The notes under the pieces: model-generated | Told to the model about the DNA's origin: nothing | The model's database searches: none | What the model saw: the letters and a program-made list of their open reading frames with translations, nothing else | DNA from: DATKRB01 sp036501425 | GTDB taxonomy: Bacteria; Actinomycetota; Acidimicrobiia; Acidimicrobiales; RAAP-2 | Length of the DNA: 64,000 nucleotides | Assembly (NCBI GenBank): GCA_036501425.1 | Contig: DASYAI010000062.1 | Span: 62,001 to 126,000 of the forward strand | Reading direction: 5' to 3' | Part shown: one piece after another, positions 25,021 to 32,822 of the stretch | Numbering within the stretch: position 1 is the stretch's first letter | How the letters are laid out: each line of letters opens with the position of its first letter | Translations under genes and position numbers: made by a program

Positions 25021-25796
25021 GGCCGGTCGACCTCAACGCCGACGTGGGCGAGCTGGCCGCCGGGCCGGGTGTGGAGACCGGCGGGCTCGACCACGAGGGC
25101 GCGCTCATCGGATCGGTGTCCAGCGTCCACGTCGCCTGTGGCTTCCACGCCGGCGACGCCCACGTCATGGAGGCCACCATCGTCCGGGCGGTTCGGGCCG
25201 GGGTGGCGATCGGCGCCCATCCGTCGTACCCGGACCGGCCGGGCTTCGGCCGCCGCCCCATGTCGATGGCGCCGGCCGAGGTGGCCGAGGACGTGCTCTA
25301 CCAGCTCGGTGCGCTCGGCGCCCTGGCGCGCCGCCACGGGGTGCGGTTGCGCTCGGTGAAGCCCCACGGCGCCCTGTACCACCGCATGGCGGTGGACGAG
25401 CCGTGCACCGCGGCGGTGGCCGAGGCGGTGCGCTCCTATGACGAGGAGCTGGCGCTCGTGCTGGCCGCCGGGTCGGCCGGCCTGGACGTGGTGGCCGACG
25501 TCGGCTTGCGGGCGATCGGCGAGGCGTTCTGCGACCGGGCCTACCTGCCCGACGGGTCGCTGGCGCCCCGGTCCCAGCCAGGGGCGGTGTTGACCGACGT
25601 CGAGGCGGTCAGCCGCCGGGCCGTGCTGCTGGTGCTCGACGGGGTCGTCGAGACGGTCGAGGGGGGCGAGCTGCGGATCGACCCCGGCACCCTGTGCATC
25701 CACGGAGACACCCCGGGGGCCCCGGGGCTGGCGGCCGCGGTCCGGGAGGCTCTCGGCCAGGCCGGCGTGCAGATCGCTCCGCCCCCGAGCAGGTGA
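25017..25796 (+). CDS. pxpA: 5-oxoprolinase subunit PxpA (LamB/YcsF family)
   Basis: 259 aa. With PxpB and PxpC it forms the ATP-dependent 5-oxoprolinase that opens pyroglutamate, a damage product of glutamine, to glutamate. The N-terminus VDLNADVGE and the motifs SVHVACGFHAGD, IGAHPSYPDRPGFGRR, VKPHGALYHRM and CIHGDTPGA are diagnostic. The ATG lies inside the lhr stop (ATGA), and its own stop overlaps the pxpBC start (GTGA), so translation of all three is coupled. Confidence 0.95.
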   Translation: MRPVDLNADVGELAAGPGVETGGLDHEGALIGSVSSVHVACGFHAGDAHVMEATIVRAVRAGVAIGAHPSYPDRPGFGRRPMSMAPAEVAEDVLYQLGALGALARRHGVRLRSVKPHGALYHRMAVDEPCTAAVAEAVRSYDEELALVLAAGSAGLDVVADVGLRAIGEAFCDRAYLPDGSLAPRSQPGAVLTDVEAVSRRAVLLVLDGVVETVEGGELRIDPGTLCIHGDTPGAPGLAAAVREALGQAGVQIAPPPSR

Positions 25797-27520
25797 GCCC
25801 CGAGACGGCGGGCGACCTGCCCCCACCACGGGCGATGGGCGACGCCGCCCTCGTCGTCGACGTGGCCGACGCCACCGCGGCCCGCCGGGTCGCCGACGCC
25901 GTCCGGTCCCGGATGGCGCCCCGCCCGCGCGAGGTGATCGGGGGCATCTCGTCGGTGGTCGTGGTCCTTGCCGCGCCACCCGGCGCGGGCGACCTGGCGC
26001 AGATCGCGGGCGAGATCGACGACTTCCGGCGGCGCCACGGTGCTCCGGCCGGGACCGGTGCGGGCGATGGCGCGCCATCGGCGCTGGTGGTGGTGCCCAC
26101 CGCCTTCGACGGGCCGGACCTCGACGAGGTGGCGGCGGTCGCCGGGCTCGACGTGCCGTCGCTGATCGGCGAGCTGACCGGGCGCGAGCTGACGGTGAGC
26201 GCGGTGGGGTTCGCTCCGGGCTTCGCCTACCTGAGCGGCCTCAGCCCGGCCCTGGGCGCGATCCCGCGCCGGTCGCGCCCCCGATCCCGGGTCCCCGCCG
26301 GGTCGGTCGCCCTGGCGGGCGGGTTCGCCGCGGTCTACCCGCGCCCCTCGCCCGGCGGCTGGCAGCTCGTCGGGCGCACCGGCCTCCGGCTCTTCGATCC
26401 CACGAGGCCGCCCTTCGCGCTGCTTGCCCCCGGGGACCGGGTCCGCTTTGAGGTGGCGTCCTCCGAGACGCCGGCCGCAGGTGCCGGGGACCCCGAGGCG
26501 GACCGCAGGCCCGGGGCGCGACGCTGGCCGGGACCGGTGTCGGGACCGGCGCCCGACCGACCGGCCCTGACGGTGGAGACCGGCGGGTTCCTCACCACGT
26601 TGCAGGACGCCGGGCGCGCCGGCCAGGCCCATCTGGGCGTGCCGGGCTCGGGCCCGGCCGACCCCGTGGCCCACGAGCTGGCCAACCGCCTGGTGGGCAA
26701 CCACCCCGGTGCCGCCGCCCTTGAGGTCACCGTGCGGGGGCCCACCCTGCGCTTCGCCGAGCGGGCGCTGGTGGCCGCCGTCGGGGGCGATCCCGAGCTC
26801 GAGCTGGACGGCCACTGGGCCGGTGCCGACCGGGTGGTCCCCGTCGAGGGGGGGCAGCGGCTGCAGCTGCTCGGCACCCGCTCGGGCGCCCGCAGCTATC
26901 TCGCCGTGGGTGGCTCCCTCGACGCCGTCGGGACCATGGGCAGCTGCGCCACCGACATCCTGTCGGGCCTCGGTCCGCCCCCCCTGCAGGCGGGGGACCG
27001 GCTCGGGATCGGCGACCGACCGGGCCCGCCGGCCGACCACGTGGTCTGGTCGCGCCTGGCACCGCGCTACCCGGCCGACGGCCGGTACGTGCTCCGGGTC
27101 GTCGTGGGACCCGACCACTCGTGGTTCGCCCCCGGGCTCGAGGAGCGGCTGGGCTCCGTGCGCTTCGCCGTGGAAGCCGACAGCGACCGGGTCGGGCTGC
27201 GGCTGGCGCCGCTGGAGCCACCCGGCGGGCTCGCCCGGCGCCCCGGCGAGGTGGCGTCGAAGGGGATGGTGACCGGCGCCGTGCAGGTGCCCGAGTCGGG
27301 CCGCCCGGTCGTCCTGCTCCCCGACCACGCCACGCTGGGGGGCTACCCCGTGGTGGCCGTGGTGATCCGGGCCGACCTCCACCTCCTCGGGCAGTGCCGC
27401 CCCGGCGACGAGGTGCGCTTCGAGCCGGTCGGGCTCGACGCCGCGGCGGCGGCCTTCGGAGCCCTGCGGCGATCGGTCGACGGTGCCCTGGAGGGGCGCT
27501 ACCCGGTCACGCCGGGCTGA
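25793..27520 (+). CDS. pxpBC: 5-oxoprolinase subunits PxpB-PxpC fusion (KipI/KipA)
   Basis: 575 aa. Residues about 15-235 are the PxpB/KipI (AHS1) part: PTAFDGPDLDEVA, VGFAPGFAYLSGL, PRRSRPRSRVPAGSVALAGG, and a cyclophilin-like ending with TGLRLFDPTRPPFALLAPGDRVRF. A linker of about 30 residues leads to PxpC/KipA (AHS2), beginning LTVETGGFLTTLQDAGRAGQAHLGVPGSGPADP. Such fusions are common. The GTG start overlaps the pxpA stop. KipI/KipA homologs can also regulate KinA in Bacillus, but the pxpA neighbour fixes the metabolic role. Confidence 0.93.
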   Translation: MSPETAGDLPPPRAMGDAALVVDVADATAARRVADAVRSRMAPRPREVIGGISSVVVVLAAPPGAGDLAQIAGEIDDFRRRHGAPAGTGAGDGAPSALVVVPTAFDGPDLDEVAAVAGLDVPSLIGELTGRELTVSAVGFAPGFAYLSGLSPALGAIPRRSRPRSRVPAGSVALAGGFAAVYPRPSPGGWQLVGRTGLRLFDPTRPPFALLAPGDRVRFEVASSETPAAGAGDPEADRRPGARRWPGPVSGPAPDRPALTVETGGFLTTLQDAGRAGQAHLGVPGSGPADPVAHELANRLVGNHPGAAALEVTVRGPTLRFAERALVAAVGGDPELELDGHWAGADRVVPVEGGQRLQLLGTRSGARSYLAVGGSLDAVGTMGSCATDILSGLGPPPLQAGDRLGIGDRPGPPADHVVWSRLAPRYPADGRYVLRVVVGPDHSWFAPGLEERLGSVRFAVEADSDRVGLRLAPLEPPGGLARRPGEVASKGMVTGAVQVPESGRPVVLLPDHATLGGYPVVAVVIRADLHLLGQCRPGDEVRFEPVGLDAAAAAFGALRRSVDGALEGRYPVTPG

Positions 27521-27545
27521 GCCGGGGTGAAGCTCCGGCCCCGGC

Positions 27546-29774
27546 TCACGGCCGACCCGGAGCGGCGGGGCCCGCCTTGCTCGCCCGAACCCGGCGCGCT
27601 CGGGCCGCCGGGACGGTGGGGGAGGGAGCCTTGCCGGCCGCGGCCTTGGACGGAGCCCGGGCGGGGGCGTTGCGGGCCGGAGTCTTGCGGGCCGGAGTCT
27701 TGCGGGCCGGAGTCGCCGACGCAGTCTTGCGGGCCGGAGCCCCGCGGGGAGGAGCCTTGCGAGCGGCCGCCTTGGACGCGGGAGCGTTGGCCGGAGCCCC
27801 GCGGGGAGGAGTCTTGCGGCCGGCAGCCTTGGATGCGGGAGCGTTGGCCGAAGCCGTTCGAGTGGCCGTCCGCGGCGGGCGCACCGCCGGAGCCGATCGG
27901 TCGGACCTCGGGCGGGTCGGCGGACCGGAGGTCCCCGTGGCCGGTGTCCTGGTGGTCGCTGAGCCGTCGCTCGCGCGGTTGCTCGAGCCGTTGGCCGAGG
28001 CGTTGGCCGACCGGATCGGCGAGCTGGCTGTCGCACCGTTGGCCGAGCGCCTCGTCCCGTTCGCGGTCCCGGTCGCCGATCCGTTCGCCGGTTCGTTGGT
28101 CGGTCCGGTGAGGGGGGGCAGGGTCGCGATCGGTGACACTGCTGCGGCCGCCCGGCGGTCCATCAGTTCGGCCAGGTCCTCCCACTCGCCGCCACGCAGG
28201 ACCTGCAGGCGGCCCGGCAGCTCGGCGAGGAGCGACGCCGCCTCGGCGCGGTAGCGCTCGGCGATGCCGCCCATGGCGAAGACGGTCAACGCCGGAAGGG
28301 AGCGGTCGAGGTCGGTGGCCGCTCCGAGCAGGGCGGCCGTGGCCACCTCGGCGTCCTGCATCAGGCCGAGCTTGTCCTGCAGTCGGGCCAGCCGTTGGGC
28401 GAAGCGGGTGGCCCGCCGGCCGTAGAGCGCCTCGGTGAACTCCAGCGTGTAACGGAGCCGCTTGCAGCGGATCCGGAGCCGGTGGAAGTCCTCGGCCAGG
28501 CCGCTGGCGGCGGCCCGACGGGCGGCACGGGTGACCGCCCGATGGCGCCGGCGCACCAGCTCGGGTGCGCTGACCGCGGCCGGGGAGCGAGCAGCCGCCG
28601 ACCGGCGTGACGGCCCCTGGCGGGCAACCGCCGAAAGCTCCGATACCAGGCGCTCCCAGCGGGCGGAGTCGAGGGCCTCGAGCAGCGCGGCGCGGTGGTG
28701 TCGGCGGGTGTTGTCGAGCACGAGGCGGAGCTGGTCGAGTGGCCGTCCGAGCCCGGCCGACTCGGCCCACCTGGCGACCCATCGCTCCATCTCGTCGAGG
28801 CGGCCCAACTGGACGTCGAGGTCCCGCACGTCACCCAGCACGCTGGCGATCCACCCCACCTCGCCGTGGAGGTGGGTGGCGCGCGCCGGCAACGCCTCGG
28901 CGAACAGCTCCAGCGCCGCCCGGAGCCGCCGCGTGGCGACCCGCATGTCGTGCAGCTCCTCGGGGTCCTCCCCCAACCGGGTGCCCGGCTCGTGGGCGCT
29001 GATGGCGACCAGCTGGCGGCGGATGGTGGCGAACGCCAACTCGCCCAGCGTGGCGGCGGGGCCGGTCGACAGCGGCCCGAGGTCCGGCGGCCCAGGCACC
29101 CCGACGCCCACCGCGAGCAGCCCGGCGGCGAACTTGGAGAGGGAGGCCACCCGCAGGCCGCTGGACGACCGGAGCTCCTCGACCAGGGCGAGCGCCAGCG
29201 AGCGACGTTGGGGCTCCGCGGGCTCGATCGCGGTGACCTGCACCCGCCGCAGGTGCACCGGCGGGCCGCCGGCGACGACGATCGCCGTATCGTCGAGCAG
29301 GACCTCGAGGAGGGGCACGCCGGCGCAGCGCACGACGAACGGTCGCCGGTGGGTCCGGACCTCGAGGATCTGCACCGGGGGCCGCCGCCCGATCACCGCG
29401 CCGACCCGAGGCCCGACGCGAGGAGCCGCCCGGACGGCGCTCACCGCCCCGTCGCTCACCGGCTCGGTGACGTCGGCGCTGGACGGACCGCCGGACACCA
29501 GCTCGGTGATGGGGCGAAGGGTGACCGTGTGGCGGCGGCCGTGCCGGCGGACCCGGAGCGAGAACCCGGCCCGCCCGATCCGCCAGTCCTCGGTGTCGAG
29601 GTACCGGTCGACCAGGCGCACCGACGGTCCGGCCTGGGTGGCCAGAGTCCCGGCGTCGTGCTCCGCCGCCCGCAGCGGCAGGCCCGCCAGCCAGCGCTCG
29701 GCCGGGCGGAGGTCGAGGGCGTCGAACTGCCAGCTGAGTGGCCGCCCGGTGATCTCGGCCGGACCGCTCAGCAT
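27546..29774 (-). CDS. CYTH-CHAD domain protein with histone-like basic tail
   Basis: 742 aa. Residues about 14-200 form a CYTH (triphosphate tunnel) domain with paired basic residues (LRVRRHGRRHTVTLRP), although the usual ExExK start is not obvious. A CHAD domain follows at about 243-510, with the conserved HDMRVATRRLRAALELF and HRLRIRCKRLRYTLEF helices whose basic residues bind polyphosphate. After about 545 comes a Thr/Asn/Ser/Ala linker and then a Lys/Arg/Pro/Ala-rich tail with repeats of the ARKTP and SKAA type. That tail resembles histone H1-like or polyP-binding tails. The function is probably polyphosphate binding or chelation. A TAGCCT hexamer 6 bases before the ATG suggests leaderless transcription. 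It is divergent from the NUDIX gene. Confidence 0.8.
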   Translation of the reverse strand: MLSGPAEITGRPLSWQFDALDLRPAERWLAGLPLRAAEHDAGTLATQAGPSVRLVDRYLDTEDWRIGRAGFSLRVRRHGRRHTVTLRPITELVSGGPSSADVTEPVSDGAVSAVRAAPRVGPRVGAVIGRRPPVQILEVRTHRRPFVVRCAGVPLLEVLLDDTAIVVAGGPPVHLRRVQVTAIEPAEPQRRSLALALVEELRSSSGLRVASLSKFAAGLLAVGVGVPGPPDLGPLSTGPAATLGELAFATIRRQLVAISAHEPGTRLGEDPEELHDMRVATRRLRAALELFAEALPARATHLHGEVGWIASVLGDVRDLDVQLGRLDEMERWVARWAESAGLGRPLDQLRLVLDNTRRHHRAALLEALDSARWERLVSELSAVARQGPSRRSAAARSPAAVSAPELVRRRHRAVTRAARRAAASGLAEDFHRLRIRCKRLRYTLEFTEALYGRRATRFAQRLARLQDKLGLMQDAEVATAALLGAATDLDRSLPALTVFAMGGIAERYRAEAASLLAELPGRLQVLRGGEWEDLAELMDRRAAAAVSPIATLPPLTGPTNEPANGSATGTANGTRRSANGATASSPIRSANASANGSSNRASDGSATTRTPATGTSGPPTRPRSDRSAPAVRPPRTATRTASANAPASKAAGRKTPPRGAPANAPASKAAARKAPPRGAPARKTASATPARKTPARKTPARNAPARAPSKAAAGKAPSPTVPAARARRVRASKAGPAAPGRP

Positions 29775-29780
29775 CCGAGC

Positions 29781-29786
29781 AGGCTA
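29781..29786 (-). promoter_or_regulatory. -10 hexamer TAGCCT, leaderless promoter of the CYTH-CHAD gene
   Basis: On the minus strand TAGCCT lies 6 bases before the ATG at 29774. No ribosome site is present. Confidence 0.5.
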
Positions 29787-29865
29787 TCCCGCCGGTCGGC
29801 GCGCACCTCCCAGGTGGACGGGTGCGGGTACCGAGGTCATGCGCCCCGCACGTGGCCCTCGTCGG

Positions 29866-29871
29866 TAGGCT
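29866..29871 (+). promoter_or_regulatory. -10 hexamer TAGGCT, leaderless promoter of the NUDIX gene
   Basis: TAGGCT lies 8 bases before the GTG at 29880. The surrounding 15 bases (CGGTAGGCTCGCCGG, 29863-29877) recur exactly in front of dnaX at 59956-59970. Confidence 0.55.
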
Positions 29872-29879
29872 CGCCGGTA

Positions 29880-30395
29880 GTGCTGCACGGCCGGATGGCG
29901 ACCCTTGGGACCGACGGCGAGGAGCCGGTGGTGGAGGGCCCGACCGTCCAGGCCGCCGGGGGCTTGCTGGTGCGTCGGGGTCGGGGTGGGACCGAGGTGG
30001 CGGTGGTGCACCGCCCGGTCCACGGGGACTGGTCCTTTCCCAAGGGCAAGCTCGAGGCAGGGGAGTCGTTCGAGGACGCGGCACTGCGGGAGGTGCGGGA
30101 AGAGACCGGCATGTGGTGCCGCCTCGGCCGGTTCCTCGGTCACGTCGAGTACCGGGACCGCAAGGACCGTCCCAAGGTCGTCGCCTACTGGACGATGGAG
30201 CCCGAGGTGGGGTCCTTCACCCCCAACGCCGAGGTCGACGAGCTGCGTTGGGTCGGCCTCGGCGCGGCGGGCGCCCTGCTGTCCTACGAGCGCGACCGGC
30301 TGCTCCTCGACCTGCTCGACCGCCCCGACCCCACGGGTCTGGCCGACCGCCCCGATCCAGGTGATCCCGCCGGCGCCGGTTCCCCCACCGGCTGA
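29880..30395 (+). CDS. NUDIX hydrolase (MutT/Ap4A-hydrolase-like)
   Basis: 171 aa from GTG 29880; an ATG at 29895 is an alternative. The complete NUDIX box GKLEAGESFEDAALREVREETG is visible (Gly, the Glu, and the REVREE metal-binding Glu residues). The preceding VVHRPVHGDWSFPKGK matches the MutT1/DIPP-like subgroup, which hydrolyses oxidised nucleotides, dinucleoside polyphosphates or inositol polyphosphates. The C-terminus is a Pro/Asp-rich tail. Divergence from a CYTH-CHAD gene suggests a role with polyphosphate-type substrates. Confidence 0.85.
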   Translation: MLHGRMATLGTDGEEPVVEGPTVQAAGGLLVRRGRGGTEVAVVHRPVHGDWSFPKGKLEAGESFEDAALREVREETGMWCRLGRFLGHVEYRDRKDRPKVVAYWTMEPEVGSFTPNAEVDELRWVGLGAAGALLSYERDRLLLDLLDRPDPTGLADRPDPGDPAGAGSPTG

Positions 30396-30410
30396 TCGAC
30401 GGCCCGGCCC

Positions 30411-31685
30411 TCACCCCCAGGACAGGGTGAGGTCCTTCACGTGCCGGAGCCCGGGGGGGTACTCGAGCTGCTCGTGGCCCGGCTTGATCCGGTACTCGGG
30501 GATGCGCCGATGCCACTCGCGCAGGGTGATCCGCAGCTCCCGTCGCGCCAGGTGGGATCCGAGGCAGCGGTGCACGCCGGCCCCGAAGGCGATGTGGGGG
30601 TTCACCTCGCGGTCGAACCGGACGTCGAAGGGATCCTCGAAGGCGGACGGGTCGACGTTCGCCGCCCCGTAGCTGACCAGCACGGCGGTGCCGACGGGGC
30701 ACCGATCGCCGGTGGGCAGGTCGACGTCCTCGGTCGACATCCGGGGAACGCCGCTCGGGACCGGGCTCTCCCAGCGCAGCAGCTCCTCGACCGCCGAAGG
30801 GATGATCGCCGGGTTCTCGACGATCCGTCGCTGGTGGTCGGGATGGGTGGCGAGAAAGGCGTAGAAGCACGTGAGCGCGTCGCTCACCGTGTCGAGCCCG
30901 GCGATGAGGAACAGGAAGGCGATGTCGAGGATGTCGTCGGACGACAGCTTCTCCCCGCCCACCTCGGCCCCGAGGAACCGGCTGATGATGTCGTCGGTGG
31001 GCTCCACCGTGCGCTCGGCGATCAGGGTGCCGAAGTACTGGTAGATCTCCTCACCGGTGGCGCGCATCACCTTGGTGCGCACCGCGAGGTCGAGGAGGGC
31101 GTCGGGCTCGAACTTCTCGGGGTGCAAGATGCCGTCGCGCAGCCGGAGGAACATTCGTAGCTGGTCCTCGGGCAAGCCGAGCAGCCCGAGGAACACCGAC
31201 GAGGGGAAGAGCTCGGCGTACTCCTCGGAGAAGTTGCACTCGCCCCGGTCGATGAACGAGTCGATGAACCCGTTCACCCGCCGGGTGATGTCGTCTTCCT
31301 GCTCGTCCATCCGGCGGGGGGTGAACAGCGGATCGAGCAGCTTGCGGTATTTGGAGTGGTTGGGCGGATCGACGTTGAGGGGGATGAGGGGCCGGACGTT
31401 GCCCAGGTTCATCTCGACCCTCGACGAGAACAGGTCGGGATTGCGGAGCACGAACTCGGTGTTGGCCCGGCTGTAGCTGAGCCCCACCCCGTCCATGGGA
31501 CAGGCGTAGCCTCCCTGCTCGATCAGTTGCCGATAGGTGGGCTGGGGATTGGCCAGGTCGAACATGGCCCGCAGGACCGGCTCGGAGGGGTCGGGTTGCC
31601 CTTCGCCACCGGCCGGCCGGGCGAACCCGCCCGCTCGTGGCGGCCCCGGCGCCCCCGACGATGTCGTTGGCGGTGTGTCGGCCAT
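30411..31685 (-). CDS. cytochrome P450
   Basis: 424 aa. The heme-binding loop is FGAGVHRCLGSHLAR (axial Cys), the I-helix oxygen-binding motif AGLDTVSD, and the K-helix ExxR sits in EELLRWESP. It is soluble with no membrane anchor, so it is a class I bacterial P450 needing ferredoxin and reductase partners, none of which is in this window. The substrate is unknown. GGGGGAG lies 4 bases before the ATG. The SDR gene lies about 180 bases upstream on the same strand and may act in the same pathway. Confidence 0.9.
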   Translation of the reverse strand: MADTPPTTSSGAPGPPRAGGFARPAGGEGQPDPSEPVLRAMFDLANPQPTYRQLIEQGGYACPMDGVGLSYSRANTEFVLRNPDLFSSRVEMNLGNVRPLIPLNVDPPNHSKYRKLLDPLFTPRRMDEQEDDITRRVNGFIDSFIDRGECNFSEEYAELFPSSVFLGLLGLPEDQLRMFLRLRDGILHPEKFEPDALLDLAVRTKVMRATGEEIYQYFGTLIAERTVEPTDDIISRFLGAEVGGEKLSSDDILDIAFLFLIAGLDTVSDALTCFYAFLATHPDHQRRIVENPAIIPSAVEELLRWESPVPSGVPRMSTEDVDLPTGDRCPVGTAVLVSYGAANVDPSAFEDPFDVRFDREVNPHIAFGAGVHRCLGSHLARRELRITLREWHRRIPEYRIKPGHEQLEYPPGLRHVKDLTLSWG

Positions 31686-31868
31686 GCGCTCCCCCCGAAC
31701 TCCGATCCCGCGGGCACGGTAGCACCCGTCCGGCGCGTCCCGGCGGGCGACACCCGATGACGCCTGCCCGGCGGCCGGCAGCGCCCTCTGCCGAGCCCAC
31801 CGCCGAGTCGGTTCGGTGCCTCGCCGGTTCGGTGCCTCCCGAGCTGACCGACCGTCACTGACCGAGCG

Positions 31869-32606
31869 TCAGCCGATCGACGTCGGTCCGGCCACCTTCA
31901 GCTGGGCCCCGGTCGTGTAGCTGGCGGCGTCGCTGGCCAGGTAGACGACGGCACCGGCCATCTCCTCGGGCTCACCGATGCCCTCGGGGATCGAGGCCCA
32001 GAACCGGGTCACGTCGGTGCGGAACGCCCCCGGGATCACGGTGTTCACCCGGACCTTGCGCCCCCACGCCGCGACGAAGCCCTTCGCCATGATGTTCAGC
32101 CCCGCCTTGGCGGCGCCGTAGGGGATCGTGTTGACCCCCGGGGCGAGGGACGCCAACGTGCTCAGGTTGATGATCGAGCCGCCGTCGCCCTCGAACATCC
32201 GGGTGCCGAACTCCACCGTCATCTTGAACGGCCCCTTCAGGTTGACCCCGACCACCTTCTCCCAGTACTCCTCGGTGACCTCGCGCAGGTCGTCGTAGAG
32301 CGGCGACATTCCGGCGTTGTTCACCAGGATGTCGACCTTTCCCATGATCCCCCAGGCCTCTTCGGCGAACGGTGCGATCTCGTCCCAGTGGGCCACGTGG
32401 AGGTGCCGGGGGACGACCCGGCGTCCGGTGGACTCGGTGATCTCGCGGGCCGCCTGCTCGAGGGTCTCGAGATGACGGCTGGCGATGATCACGTCCGCGC
32501 CGGCCTCGGCCAGTCCCTGCGAGATGGCGCGGCCGATCCCTCGACCGCCGCCGGTGACCACCGCCACACGGCCCGACAGATCGAACATCTCGGCCAGCTT
32601 CGTCAC
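31869..32606 (-). CDS. short-chain dehydrogenase/reductase (SDR)
   Basis: 245 aa, GTG start with a GAGGGGAGGGGG ribosome site. The NAD(P)-binding TGGGRGIG, the NNAG motif (DILVNNAGMSP), catalytic Ser (NLSTLAS), Tyr and Lys (YGAAK) and the PGAFRTDV segment are present, so it is a classical active SDR. The substrate is unknown. It is followed by the P450 gene on the same strand. Confidence 0.9.
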   Translation of the reverse strand: MTKLAEMFDLSGRVAVVTGGGRGIGRAISQGLAEAGADVIIASRHLETLEQAAREITESTGRRVVPRHLHVAHWDEIAPFAEEAWGIMGKVDILVNNAGMSPLYDDLREVTEEYWEKVVGVNLKGPFKMTVEFGTRMFEGDGGSIINLSTLASLAPGVNTIPYGAAKAGLNIMAKGFVAAWGRKVRVNTVIPGAFRTDVTRFWASIPEGIGEPEEMAGAVVYLASDAASYTTGAQLKVAGPTSIG

Positions 32607-32708
32607 GGCCGTCCCCCTCCCCTCGTGCGCCCCCGGGTGCGCGCCGCCGATCGGACCCGACGGCCGGCGTCTCGCACGTTAGCGGGGGACCGCGGCGCCG
32701 GGCCCGAG

Positions 32709-32782
32709 GTGGTCGGTGCGCCAGGATGCGGCCCCCCGATGTGGTCGGTGGGCCACGATGCGGCCCCCCCGATGTGGGCCGG
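32709..32782. repeat. imperfect 32-33-bp tandem repeat upstream of the AddB-like gene
   Basis: Unit 1 is 32709-32740 and unit 2 is 32741-32773. Both run from GTGGTCGGTG through GATGCGGCCCCCC to GAT; a partial third unit (GTGGGCCGG) follows. It lies between the SDR and the AddB-like promoter and is non-coding. Confidence 0.75.
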
Positions 32783-32810
32783 AGAACCAGGGAGTGGCAC
32801 ACCGGTTGCC

Positions 32811-32816
32811 TACGAT
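32811..32816 (+). promoter_or_regulatory. -10 hexamer TACGAT, leaderless promoter of the addB-addA-like operon
   Basis: TACGAT lies 6 bases before the ATG at 32823, preceded by a weak TTG. No ribosome site is needed if transcription starts at the ATG. Confidence 0.5.
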
Positions 32817-32822
32817 CGGGAG

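Noticed and set aside
32709..32782. start of a CRISPR array
   Set aside because: Two contiguous repeats without spacers; it is a plain tandem repeat. No CRISPR array was seen in the window.
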